Part shown: positions 1 through 7,057 of the stretch, one piece after another
How positions within the stretch are numbered: position 1 is the stretch's first letter
Layout of the letters: every line of letters starts with the position of its first letter
NCBI GenBank assembly: GCA_964250765.1
Contig: CAXUHF010000067.1
Coordinates: 1-27,642 of the forward strand
Reading direction: 5' to 3'
Source of the DNA: JBBQVS01 sp964250765
GTDB taxonomy: Bacteria > Chloroflexota > Ktedonobacteria > Ktedonobacterales > Ktedonobacteraceae
DNA: 27,642 bases
Program-made: the position numbers and the translations under genes
The notes under the pieces: model-generated
The model's input: only the letters and a program-made list of their open reading frames with translations
Database searches by the model: none
Told to the model about the DNA's origin: nothing

Positions 1-659
1 TCGCTGACGATAGCACGATCTACACCAACAATGGCGTTGAGTAGCGACGATTTGCCAACATTTGGACGACCCACGATGGCAACACGTGGTGTGTCGTCCT
101 CTTCATCGCCTCCATCCTCTTCATCCGATTCTGGGAGTTCCTCAACGATGCGGTCAAGCACATCACCTGTGCCAACCCCCTGGATAGAGGAGAGTACTAT
201 GGGTTCACCTAGACCCAGATTGTAGAACTCGACGGCATCCATACGCCGATTGGCATTGTCAGCCTTGTTCGCTGCTATGATAATCGGCTTTTTCGTGCGC
301 CGCAATACGTCCGCGACCTCTTCATCAGAGGCGGTGATGCCTGTACGTGCATCGACCATGAACACGATCACGTCGGCCTCTTCGATAGCAAGTTCTGCCT
401 GGGCCTGTACATGGTCCATCAGGTCGCCGGGCTGTCCGGTAAGTCCTACCTGACCAACGGGAATGTCGGAGCCAAATTCGAGACCGCCTGTATCAATGAG
501 CGTGAAGGTACGTCCATTCCAATCGGTATCGCCGTAGAGACGATCACGTGTCGTCCCCGGCAAGTCTTCAACAATGGCGATTCTATCGCCAAGCATACGG
601 TTAAAAAATGTGGATTTGCCGACATTTGGTCGGCCCACGATGGCAACAAGCGGCTTCAT
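1..659 (-). CDS. der: GTPase Der (EngA), N-terminal part, runs off the window
   Basis: Ribosome-assembly GTPase with two tandem G domains that acts in the cytoplasm on the 50S subunit. The minus-strand reading frame has no stop before the window edge and gives about 219 residues. G domain 1 shows the P-loop GRPNVGKST near residues 9-17, the switch region LPGTTRDR, the G3 motif DTGG and the G4 motif NKAD. An acidic linker (ESDEEDGGDEEDD) leads to a second P-loop, GRPNVGKSS, near residue 200. This double P-loop is diagnostic of Der. The ATG at 657-659 follows a GGTGGAGGGG ribosome-binding stretch. The end of G domain 2 and the KH-like domain lie outside the window. Identification is secure. Confidence 0.96.
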   Translation of the reverse strand, partial: MKPLVAIVGRPNVGKSTFFNRMLGDRIAIVEDLPGTTRDRLYGDTDWNGRTFTLIDTGGLEFGSDIPVGQVGLTGQPGDLMDHVQAQAELAIEEADVIVFMVDARTGITASDEEVADVLRRTKKPIIIAANKADNANRRMDAVEFYNLGLGEPIVLSSIQGVGTGDVLDRIVEELPESDEEDGGDEEDDTPRVAIVGRPNVGKSSLLNAIVGVDRAIVS

Positions 660-724
660 AAGTGCGCCCCTCCACCCTTTCCTATCTCACTGATAGCTAT
701 AGCATGCATGAATAGTCGGAACCT

Positions 725-733
725 ATTATAACA
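725..733 (-). promoter_or_regulatory. Extended -10 promoter for der
   Basis: Read on the minus strand, these bases give TGTTATAAT, a perfect extended -10 element, about 65 bases upstream of the der start codon. The matching -35 position is weak, as is common for extended -10 promoters. Seen in sequence; activity is inferred. Confidence 0.5.
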
Positions 734-773
734 CAGATGGGTCTATTTGTGGGGCACGGTGAGAATACGTCCG

Positions 774-897
774 TTGTAGGGACCAGATTTATCGCGTCCA
801 ACAGCGCAATTCATTGCGCGAGATGCCTGTTTTTGCTTTTGGCTACATCACATAGCCAATGAATTGGCCTCGGACGCGATAAATCTGGTCCCTACAA
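774..897. repeat. Family-1 palindromic element, copy A (between der and tspO)
   Basis: Perfect 26-base inverted arms at 774-799 and 872-897 (arm starts TTGTAGGGACCAGATTTATC) flank a 72-base centre. The centre holds its own small hairpin, GCGCAAT-TC-ATTGCGC, at about 804-819. This copy carries an extra base in the arm (GGGACCAGAT instead of GGGACCGAT), and the change is mirrored in the other arm. It sits between the 5' end of der and the 3' end of the TspO-like gene. Confidence 0.93.
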
Positions 898-915
898 TGT
901 ACCTGTATCAATTTG

Positions 916-1563
916 TTAATCCCTGTGTGCAACTAACGAGGGTATGGGTTCTGTGAAGGGACCTACGTTGTATAGTTCGTCACGGTTCCACAGCACCTGA
1001 GCGGTAGCGGCGGTAGCGGCAACAGTCAACCACACGAAGAGCGTGCTAAGTGAAAGTGCTACCTTGGTATCCTTCAGGCGGAAAATGGCGACACAGGCAC
1101 TAGAAACCGTCAGACCAGCATAGATAAGCGTGAGCACAAACGCGTTGATGGGCGAACGCAGGCTAAAATAAGCTGCATTAAAGATGACAAAGTTGAGCCA
1201 TGTCGCGCCCTGTAATGCGAGATATTCTTCACGTCCAGGTGTGCCCTTTGGCTTATTGAGAACGGCTAAGGTACCCCAAATGGCGAAGAAATTGTTGATC
1301 GTCCATGCTGGTCCAAAGGCCCACGAGGGCGGTGTGAAGATGGATTGTTTCAACGAACTGAAATACGATACATTGCCAAATACGTTGTCACGTAACGTAT
1401 TGCCCTTGTTGCCACTGACAATACTGGTCAATCCCGCCAGTCCAAAGGTGAGTAGTTGTACGACAACGTAGAAGGCGAGACCGTGATACCAGCGCCACTT
1501 CGCTGGCTCCCCTGTAATAGTGCGTGTAATATTGTCTCTTATTTTTGTTGTGGTCGATGCCAT
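916..1563 (-). CDS. TspO/MBR family (tryptophan-rich sensory) membrane protein
   Basis: Integral membrane protein of the TspO / peripheral benzodiazepine receptor family, whose members bind porphyrins and related ligands. The 215-residue product has about five hydrophobic segments and the family signature FTPPSWAFGPAWT followed by a Trp-containing helix. The LNFVIFNAAYFSL segment corresponds to the usual W..LN..W....F stretch. The start was placed at the ATG at 1561-1563 because a GAGGAG ribosome-binding site lies just upstream; longer in-frame readings would run through that site. It is somewhat longer than typical TspO (about 160 residues), with a polar N-terminal extension of roughly 15-20 residues. 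The physiological ligand cannot be told from sequence. Confidence 0.8.
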   Translation of the reverse strand: MASTTTKIRDNITRTITGEPAKWRWYHGLAFYVVVQLLTFGLAGLTSIVSGNKGNTLRDNVFGNVSYFSSLKQSIFTPPSWAFGPAWTINNFFAIWGTLAVLNKPKGTPGREEYLALQGATWLNFVIFNAAYFSLRSPINAFVLTLIYAGLTVSSACVAIFRLKDTKVALSLSTLFVWLTVAATAATAQVLWNRDELYNVGPFTEPIPSLVAHRD

Positions 1564-1677
1564 GCTATTGCTCCTCATAACTATAATTATATGTACTACT
1601 TCATAAAACAAACAGAGCACGAAACTCTGTACGCGTCTGATTGTATCACACGCTCTAAGTGATAGACCACCCAAAAT

Positions 1678-1706
1678 TTGACAAAGCGCAAAGGATGTAG
1701 TATGAT
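1678..1706 (+). promoter_or_regulatory. Sigma70-type promoter of the initiator tRNA
   Basis: TTGACA at 1678-1683 and TATGAT at 1701-1706 are separated by 17 bases and lie just upstream of the tRNA at 1718. The spacing is optimal and both hexamers are near consensus. Confidence 0.8.
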
Positions 1707-1717
1707 GTGGAAGTTGA

Positions 1718-1790
1718 CGCGGGATAGAGCAGTGGTTAGCTCGTCGGGCTCATAACCCGGAGGTCGCAGGTTCGAATCCTGTTCCCGCTA
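1718..1790 (+). tRNA. tRNA-fMet (initiator, anticodon CAT)
   Basis: Cloverleaf with D arm, an anticodon arm GGGCTCATAACCC and a T arm GCAGG-TTCGAAT-CCTGT. Two initiator hallmarks are visible: three consecutive G-C pairs at the base of the anticodon stem (GGG/CCC), and an unpaired first acceptor position (C1 opposite T72). The 3' CCA is not encoded. It has its own promoter and a downstream terminator hairpin, so it is transcribed alone. Confidence 0.95.
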
Positions 1791-1808
1791 CTGAACCCTC
1801 TCGAAGAG

Positions 1809-1851
1809 TATCCTTGTAAGCACTGAAAGGTGTGTAGCAAGGATATTTTTT
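1809..1851 (+). terminator. Rho-independent terminator of tRNA-fMet
   Basis: The stem TATCCTTG (1809-1816) pairs with CAAGGATA (1838-1845), followed by six T residues. It lies 19 bases after the tRNA. Confidence 0.8.
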
Positions 1852-1875
1852 ATGTACTTTATGATGTAACACCAC

Positions 1876-1905
1876 TTGACAGAGTATGATAATATATCCT
1901 ATGTA
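1876..1905 (+). promoter_or_regulatory. Promoter of the second CAT tRNA
   Basis: TTGACA at 1876-1881 and TATGTA at 1900-1905 have an 18-base spacer and end 10 bases before the tRNA. Confidence 0.65.
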
Positions 1906-1915
1906 AGCAACTCAT

Positions 1916-1988
1916 GGTGGCGTAGCTCAGTCGGTAGAGCATGGGACTCATAAGCCCAGTGTCACAGGTTCGATCCCTGTCGCCACTA
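1916..1988 (+). tRNA. tRNA with CAT anticodon, elongator Met (or Ile2)
   Basis: Complete cloverleaf: acceptor GGTGGCG pairs with CGCCACT (G1-T72 wobble), D arm GCTC...GAGC, anticodon loop CTCATAA, T arm ACAGG-TTCGATC-CCTGT. The first acceptor base is paired and the anticodon stem lacks the three G-C initiator pattern, so it is not an initiator. A CAT anticodon could also belong to an Ile tRNA modified with lysidine, which cannot be excluded by eye. CCA is not encoded. The next base, 1989, already belongs to the stop codon of the opposing endonuclease-like gene, so the tRNA 3' end is the left boundary of the accessory block. Confidence 0.92.
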
Positions 1989-2426
1989 CTACAACTCATA
2001 TTCTTTCGCCCACCTCACTCCCTTTTCCTGATTGTTCTTCGCTGGCGCAAGACGTAGACGCATTGTCTCCCCTGTTGCTTGATTAGCTGGAATAAGGTAG
2101 GCTTTATGCTGCTCGTGGCTATACACCGCGAAATACTCTATTTGTCCTGTATACTTAGCTCTGCTGTATTGCACTTTTCCATTAGTGGAACGTGATCGGA
2201 GTGATGTTGTTGCAAACTTGATATACCCATTATCTCCCCCTTCTATCCATGCAGTTTTGCATTGTACGCGCAAGAACTTTCCATCAGCATCTTCAATCAC
2301 AAGATCATAGCGAGAACTATCCCCGTATGGAGTGAGGACGGTGTATTCCATTTCTAGTAACCGCGCAATGATATGTGCCTGACTTCGTTCCCCTAACTGT
2401 TTCTTTGTTGGCCCTAAAAGATTCAT
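1989..2426 (-). CDS. PD-(D/E)XK endonuclease-like protein (group I intron-associated type)
   Basis: A 145-residue protein resembling the group I intron-associated PD-(D/E)XK endonuclease family (PDDEXK_5). Nuclease-core residues are visible: Glu13 in LGERSQAHI, Asp41 in SSRYDLVIE, and Gln55-x-Lys57 in RVQCKTAW. The Q-x-K variant of the ExK motif is typical of this group. The ATG at 2424-2426 follows a GTGAGGA ribosome-binding site. Its TAG stop begins at the first base after the opposing tRNA, an arrangement expected for an element inserted at a tRNA 3' end. No intron is visible around it. Whether it cuts DNA, and which site, is unknown. Confidence 0.72.
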   Translation of the reverse strand: MNLLGPTKKQLGERSQAHIIARLLEMEYTVLTPYGDSSRYDLVIEDADGKFLRVQCKTAWIEGGDNGYIKFATTSLRSRSTNGKVQYSRAKYTGQIEYFAVYSHEQHKAYLIPANQATGETMRLRLAPAKNNQEKGVRWAKEYEL

Positions 2427-2470
2427 TTTTTCCTCACTTACAAAAACGTCATTTTCCTCTTAAAAGCTTA

Positions 2471-2497
2471 GATAAAGTATGGCTAATATACTTTATC
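2471..2497. repeat. Perfect hairpin upstream of the endonuclease-like gene
   Basis: GATAAAGTAT (2471-2480) and ATACTTTATC (2488-2497) form a 10-bp inverted repeat with a 7-base loop, 45 bases upstream of the endonuclease-like start codon. There is no T-run, so an operator or promoter-proximal structure is more likely than a terminator. Confidence 0.5.
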
Positions 2498-2540
2498 TAT
2501 TCGGTTTTGTATTTTAAGAAGATAGACTATTTATAATTAC

Positions 2541-2627
2541 TTGTCAATACTAAGGCCAACAAAGAAACAGTTTAGTAGTAAAAAGACTATAGCTGCTTTT
2601 ATAGAAATGCTACACGCATATGTAATG
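2541..2627 (+). pseudogene. Remnant 5' end of a second PD-(D/E)XK endonuclease-like gene, inverted
   Basis: Read on the plus strand from TTG at 2541, the start MSILRPTKKQFSSKK parallels the start of the gene on the other strand (MNLLGPTKKQLGERS). At the DNA level, 2554-2572 is the exact reverse complement of 2395-2413 (19 bases), and the flanks are diverged. The similarity fades after about 25 codons, and the remaining frame runs across the next gene's terminator and coding sequence, so it is not functional. It is best read as a decayed paralogue fragment left by duplication or recombination inside the island. Confidence 0.55.
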
Positions 2628-2672
2628 ATTAAGCATGTATTGCGAGTTCGTTCCCTAGCACCATTATTAACT

Positions 2673-2710
2673 AAACAGGAAGTTTGTCAAAAGAGACAAA
2701 CTTCCTGTTT
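2673..2710 (-). terminator. Hairpin downstream of the TIR-methylase gene
   Basis: AAACAGGAAGTTTGTC (2673-2688) pairs perfectly over 16 bases with 2695-2710, with a 6-base loop. It lies 18 bases past the stop codon of the minus-strand gene. The tail on the minus strand is only moderately T-rich. Confidence 0.65.
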
Positions 2711-2728
2711 CACTACCTCGTACTCTGC

Positions 2729-5700
2729 TCACTCTTCCTGCTCTTCGATTTCTTGCTGCTCACCAAGCCAATCTTTTGCAGTCACGGCTTGTGCCAACTC
2801 GCTTACTAACCGCACCGTCTCTACGCTCACCGTAACCACTTTTCCAACAAGTCGGACAATATACTCTTCATCGTCCAAATTGTTCGGGTCACTCACAGCA
2901 CTACCTTCTACATCTTTTTCAACTTGGTATTGGTCAATAATCCACTCAAGAGCAGAGCGGCTGCCCAAACGGTACTCAAAGCATTCTTGTGGTATACCAG
3001 CTAGCGTTAGGCTCTCATTTATGATGACTTCCGATTTTCCTGAAGAGAGGCGCATTTTCTCTACACGCCAGGAAAAAGGCTTCGCTTGATTTTCAACCCA
3101 TGTCAGATTGTACTCTTTGACTTGTTCATAATTCACATGCAAGTTCATAAGTTGCTTCCCTATGCGTATACATGCTTCAAACATCTCACGATCTTTTGGA
3201 AGAGGAAGATGTGGAAGATCACGTTTGAGGTTCTCCGCATAGTATTGGCGATAGACTGGATGATGAAGCATGGAATAAACAAAATGGAAGATGTCCCATT
3301 TAGTAACCTGAGTTCCATAATTTTCTTGAAACTGGCTAAGAGACCAGTCAGTAATATTTTCTTTGCGATAATTTCCGTCTTCTGCATACATATAAAATGG
3401 AAAGCACTGTGACCCACCTTGTGGCAAGAGGTTTGGAATAGTATTGATCGCTAATGAAAACATAGGCCATTCTGTACCTACTTTAATCCAAATGAGTATA
3501 TTTTCTAATTCAGCTACGGTTGTGGGAAAGACTTTATTGAATGAGCTAGGCCGATCAATTAAGAGCGAATCATAGTAGAGCCACTGTTTACAGAAAGGTC
3601 GGTATGCTGATCTACGTAATTTCGCATTATCTAATTGCCCATAACGTCCTCTTTGCAATTGATTTTTAAGATGTTCACTCCATTTAACATTTTCTGTTCG
3701 CACAAAGCTGTTAATGCTATTTGGTCTTCCTGCCTGTATCCACCTGAAAACCTCACCGTTGTAGTCTTCGATGAATTGTTTCACTCTCTGCAAAAGTGCT
3801 TGAGCATCAAAGTCGTAAACAACATTATCACGTGCTGTATTGACTCCTAAGGCATAGGTCTTGAAGATAGTTTCTTCCTCTATATATCTAGCATTTTTTA
3901 TCTCTTTTGTCCCTATAGGCAAGAAAGTTTCAAACTCAGGTCGTAGATTTTCAGTGATCCAATTGTATTTTTTATCCGGCTTTAGCTCTTGCCACTCTAT
4001 ATTACTAACACTTCCTTTTTCTTTTAGAAAGGCTAATTTGTCTGTCCTACGCCAATTCTCAGGCACACGGTAGTAATATAATTCAGGCGAAAGGTGTTTT
4101 GAGGATTTTATAGCAATAGTAATGCCTACGCCTACCTGGATGCCAAACACGTTATGTGTTGTCCCTGATAGTTTCGGGTTCTTACGAACATTACCATGCA
4201 GATCGAGGTGATACACGCGCGTAAAGTCTTTAAGAAGATGCTTACGCATACCGTCGAACGCTGTTTGGTCTACAAAAGAATTGTTCGTTATGAGACACAC
4301 AATTCCATCGTTTCCCTGTAGACGGTCAATCGACCAACGGAAGAATTTCACATAGGCATCGTGGAGTTTCGTATGTAAGGTAGCTTTTGAGTCCTTTATA
4401 TAGGTGTCTTTGATTTTTTTCTCAAGGATTGAATACTTACGATTTTTGTTGTTGTCGTCTTCTTTCACCTGACCAACGTTATATGGTGGATTGCCAATAA
4501 CCACCATTATCTGAGCATCTTTCTCGCGTTGTACTCGTACAGTATTCTCCTCCACAAAGAGGCTCGGTTGTTGCCCAGCAGCAAGGTCTAATGTATCGGT
4601 GAAGCAAATACCCTCAAATTGTTCATACTCACCCATACGCTCATAAAATTCATGCTCTATATTTAATGACGCGATATAGTAAGGGAGCAGCATGATTTCG
4701 TTACAGAAGAGGTCATGTAGATATTTGTATTTCAACTTAGGGCGAGAAATGCGATGCAAAAGGTTTACAACATAGCTACCAGTTCCTGTCGCAGGATCAA
4801 GAATACGCACATTTGGCTCTGATATCGTAGTACCAAATTCTTGTTTCAGCACGTCGTCCACACTTGCACACATAAAATCTACAATTTGCTGAGGTGTATA
4901 CACAATGCCATATGTGTCTGCTTGTTTTTTATTAAAGCCTTGGAAGAAGCGTTCATACATAGTACTAAGGAATTGTTGTCTTGCTGTCCATCCGTCTAAT
5001 CCTTTAGCAGCAGCTTCAATAGCAACATAGAAACGGTCCAATGGTTGCACAAAACTATCAATGCTATATTCACGACTGGTAAGTGCTGTAATTACCTTCT
5101 CAATTTCTGAAGCAATAACGTTACGCTTGGTAAAATCTGAATTATTGAATACAGTTCGGAAAAGACGTACTGTCAACAGATGCTGTACAAGCATCTCATC
5201 TATAGCATTATCAGTGAGATTGGGATTGAGCGAAGTGCGACAAATGCCTGCAAAACTATTAAACGCAGTAGCAAATTTCTTGTTTAGCTTATGTTCCTGC
5301 TCAATGATTGCAAGAAGCTTCTGCGCTAATTCAGGAATACGATCTTTAAATTCCTTGACCGCAACCTCAAAAGTCGCAAATGCTGGTTCTGTATAACTGA
5401 AAAATTGCCGTAACAGGTCAATCAAGTCATTGCGATTGGTCAAATCAAATTCACCTACACGCTTTTTGTTTTGATAGAGGACCGCACGCTTTGTGTTCTC
5501 GAAAATGATGTTTGTAAGTGGATATTTATCATCAATCTTTTTTGCTATCTCTTTATCTAAATCACTCTTTGGGCCTTTCGCCTCCCAATAGCCGCGTGTC
5601 AGTTCATAGGCATTGTCACGCAATGTGCCATCAGGCCGTATGTTCCCTTGTATGGTTTGTTCAGGTAAAAGCGTCCAGTTTTTGTTACGTGCGAACTCAG

Positions 5701-6394
5701 CTAGCAGATTCTGAAAAGCAGAGCGTACAGCAAGTTCGTACTCTGCGATGCCTTTGAACTCTTCAAGCTGATCATAATAGTGAGTAACAGCAATTTTGAG
5801 CTTAGGCGTAAGTTTAACAAGTCCTACGTTTTCCATGACCTGACTTCCAGCATCTCCCACAGATTTTCTTTTATTTTGCATTGTACCTGTGTTGTTGGAT
5901 GAAGACAAATATTGTTGAGATGGTGAGGCTTTAGTACCATTAAGTTCTTCAACAACAGCGCGTATACCCTGCGCGATATTGAGGAATGCATCATCTTGCC
6001 TGGTCCACGTAACAACGGGTTTAGCATCTCTTGGTAACGCCTGAATATTTTCAAATCGTGTTCCCTTAAGGTCAACTGGACGCAAGATAATGGGAATAAC
6101 ACGGGCAACACCTGCCTCGTGGCGAGCAAGTGCTTGTTCCATTTCGACACCGTAGCAGTAGTCTGAGTCAATAAAGTCGGAGCTTATAAGCAAGAGGATA
6201 ATCTGAGCAGATTTGAGATGAACATCAATTTCATCCGCCCATAGTAAGCCAGCGTTGATCTGACGGTCGTGCCAAAGAGTAATAAGTCCTTGTCTTCTTA
6301 GTGTCGAGAGTTGCTTGTTGAGTTTTTTCCGCAGTGCCTCATCTTCATGAGCGTAAGAACAAAACACTTCGATAGGCGTTACTGCTTGTGCCAT
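2729..6394 (-). CDS. TIR domain fused to a single-chain restriction-modification enzyme (Mrr-like nuclease, N6-adenine methylase, specificity region)
   Basis: A 1221-residue multidomain protein. Residues 7-150 are a bacterial TIR domain: EVFCSYAHEDE at the first strand, LLLISSDFIDSDYCYGVEME with candidate catalytic Glu84, and ARVIPIILRP. A Ser/Asn-rich linker (152-190) leads to an Mrr-like PD-(D/E)XK nuclease with Asp255 (RPDGTLRD) and Glu271-x-Lys273 (GYWEAK). A helical coupler (about 340-500) precedes the amino-methylase: GIVYTPQQIVDFM, motif I DPATGTG (533-539) and motif IV NPPY (635-638). The remaining 450 or so residues look like a target-recognition region, with the type ISP-like phrase ENLKRDLPHLPLP. 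Type ISP enzymes normally carry an SF2 helicase between nuclease and methylase; no DEAD/H-type motif is seen here. The start ATG has AGGGAA upstream. A TIR fusion to such an enzyme is unusual. Host-range defence is the likely role, and coupling of NAD-directed TIR activity to DNA sensing is inference. Confidence 0.88.
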   Translation of the reverse strand: MAQAVTPIEVFCSYAHEDEALRKKLNKQLSTLRRQGLITLWHDRQINAGLLWADEIDVHLKSAQIILLLISSDFIDSDYCYGVEMEQALARHEAGVARVIPIILRPVDLKGTRFENIQALPRDAKPVVTWTRQDDAFLNIAQGIRAVVEELNGTKASPSQQYLSSSNNTGTMQNKRKSVGDAGSQVMENVGLVKLTPKLKIAVTHYYDQLEEFKGIAEYELAVRSAFQNLLAEFARNKNWTLLPEQTIQGNIRPDGTLRDNAYELTRGYWEAKGPKSDLDKEIAKKIDDKYPLTNIIFENTKRAVLYQNKKRVGEFDLTNRNDLIDLLRQFFSYTEPAFATFEVAVKEFKDRIPELAQKLLAIIEQEHKLNKKFATAFNSFAGICRTSLNPNLTDNAIDEMLVQHLLTVRLFRTVFNNSDFTKRNVIASEIEKVITALTSREYSIDSFVQPLDRFYVAIEAAAKGLDGWTARQQFLSTMYERFFQGFNKKQADTYGIVYTPQQIVDFMCASVDDVLKQEFGTTISEPNVRILDPATGTGSYVVNLLHRISRPKLKYKYLHDLFCNEIMLLPYYIASLNIEHEFYERMGEYEQFEGICFTDTLDLAAGQQPSLFVEENTVRVQREKDAQIMVVIGNPPYNVGQVKEDDNNKNRKYSILEKKIKDTYIKDSKATLHTKLHDAYVKFFRWSIDRLQGNDGIVCLITNNSFVDQTAFDGMRKHLLKDFTRVYHLDLHGNVRKNPKLSGTTHNVFGIQVGVGITIAIKSSKHLSPELYYYRVPENWRRTDKLAFLKEKGSVSNIEWQELKPDKKYNWITENLRPEFETFLPIGTKEIKNARYIEEETIFKTYALGVNTARDNVVYDFDAQALLQRVKQFIEDYNGEVFRWIQAGRPNSINSFVRTENVKWSEHLKNQLQRGRYGQLDNAKLRRSAYRPFCKQWLYYDSLLIDRPSSFNKVFPTTVAELENILIWIKVGTEWPMFSLAINTIPNLLPQGGSQCFPFYMYAEDGNYRKENITDWSLSQFQENYGTQVTKWDIFHFVYSMLHHPVYRQYYAENLKRDLPHLPLPKDREMFEACIRIGKQLMNLHVNYEQVKEYNLTWVENQAKPFSWRVEKMRLSSGKSEVIINESLTLAGIPQECFEYRLGSRSALEWIIDQYQVEKDVEGSAVSDPNNLDDEEYIVRLVGKVVTVSVETVRLVSELAQAVTAKDWLGEQQEIEEQEE

Positions 6395-6544
6395 TACTGT
6401 TGTTCCCTGCTAACCTGCTATTTGTACAGGCGTAGAACCATTTATACTATCGTACTGTAAAAGGAGTATACGATACTATTTTCTTATCTTCAAGGAGTAA
6501 CGGTAAATTTATCATTTTCCGGTGATTAAGCTGTTTGTTCTGAT
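6395..6544. other. Gap between XRE regulator and TIR-methylase genes
   Basis: AT-rich 150 bases holding no gene. A partly palindromic stretch around 6447-6477 (ATCGTA ... TACGAT, with partial extension) lies where the TIR-methylase promoter should be and could be the operator of the adjacent XRE protein. Inference only. Confidence 0.3.
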
Positions 6545-6823
6545 CTAATACTTATCTGTTTGCTCGGCGACTCTTTTGAGCTTCTTGGTTTTGAGTTCCG
6601 ACGCCTCTTGCTCGTACACTTCCTGGCTTACTTTATCGAAAAGATCACAGACATGAATGCCGAGGGCATCCGCTATCTTCTCTAATGTGGAGAGGTTCAC
6701 GTCTTTATAGGGATTGTGATATATTTGCTGAATTGTATCGTATGAGACATCCGAGAGTCTCGATAGTTTGGACATACTAACCGCTTTGGCACCCGCGTTC
6801 TCTCGCACCTTTAGTCGCAGCAT
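6545..6823 (-). CDS. XRE/Cro-type helix-turn-helix regulator
   Basis: A 92-residue DNA-binding protein with a Cro/C1 helix-turn-helix at about residues 15-63: SMSKLSRLSDVSYDTIQQIY, then STLEKIADALGIHVCDLF, the standard XRE pattern. A charged tail (residues 66-92) follows. The ATG at 6821-6823 was chosen because GGGGGAAACAAGCG precedes it; the open frame extends further upstream but without start-site support and across AT-rich intergenic sequence. It lies directly upstream of the TIR-methylase gene in the same orientation, as controller (C) proteins of restriction-modification systems often do, so it probably times expression of that gene. Confidence 0.78.
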   Translation of the reverse strand: MLRLKVRENAGAKAVSMSKLSRLSDVSYDTIQQIYHNPYKDVNLSTLEKIADALGIHVCDLFDKVSQEVYEQEASELKTKKLKRVAEQTDKY

Positions 6824-6981
6824 CGCTTGTTTCCCCCGAAATTTTGTAGAAACATTGTAACAGGGATTATTGAGTTTAGTAACTGATACTAGGACCTCTA
6901 TCTTCTTATCTATATAGTATATTATGCAAAGACTAGTCGGCTTTTTCCTAGGGTTTATCCTCGCAAATCCAAAACGCGTAT

Positions 6982-7040
6982 AACAAGTTATCCACATATT
7001 TACAGAGAAGATGTGGATAACTTGTTAAGAATGTGGATAA
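6982..7040. promoter_or_regulatory. Cluster of three DnaA boxes within a perfect hairpin
   Basis: The consensus DnaA box TTATCCACA occurs at 6988-6996 and, inverted, at 7012-7020 and 7032-7040, three exact copies in 53 bases. The first two lie in 16-base perfect inverted arms (6982-6997 and 7011-7026). ACGCGT palindromes at 6974-6979 and 7043-7048 bracket the set. It sits just past the stop codon of the minus-strand hypothetical at 7058, so the hairpin may also end that transcript. Box identity is seen; any replication or DnaA-titration role is inferred. Confidence 0.6.
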
Positions 7041-7057
7041 TCACGCGTCTATGCGGT

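Noticed and set aside
1989..2426. A group I intron around the endonuclease-like gene
   Set aside because: The tRNA is intact and uninterrupted, and no intron core elements or split host gene are visible.
2541..3089. 182-residue plus-strand frame as a gene
   Set aside because: Only the first 25 or so codons resemble a protein; the rest is the antisense of the TIR-methylase 3' end and its terminator.
2729..6394. Assignment to BREX or DISARM
   Set aside because: No pglZ, brxC, drmA or other required partner genes are next to it; the methylase is a self-contained nuclease-methylase chain.
6824..6997. Longer N terminus for the XRE regulator (150 residues)
   Set aside because: The extra 58 codons run through AT-rich intergenic DNA with the DnaA boxes; the downstream ATG has a clear ribosome site and starts the HTH domain at the usual distance.
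1989..7050. Complete integrative element with attL/attR at the tRNA
   Set aside because: No integrase gene and no repeat of the tRNA 3' end near the right edge could be found by eye.
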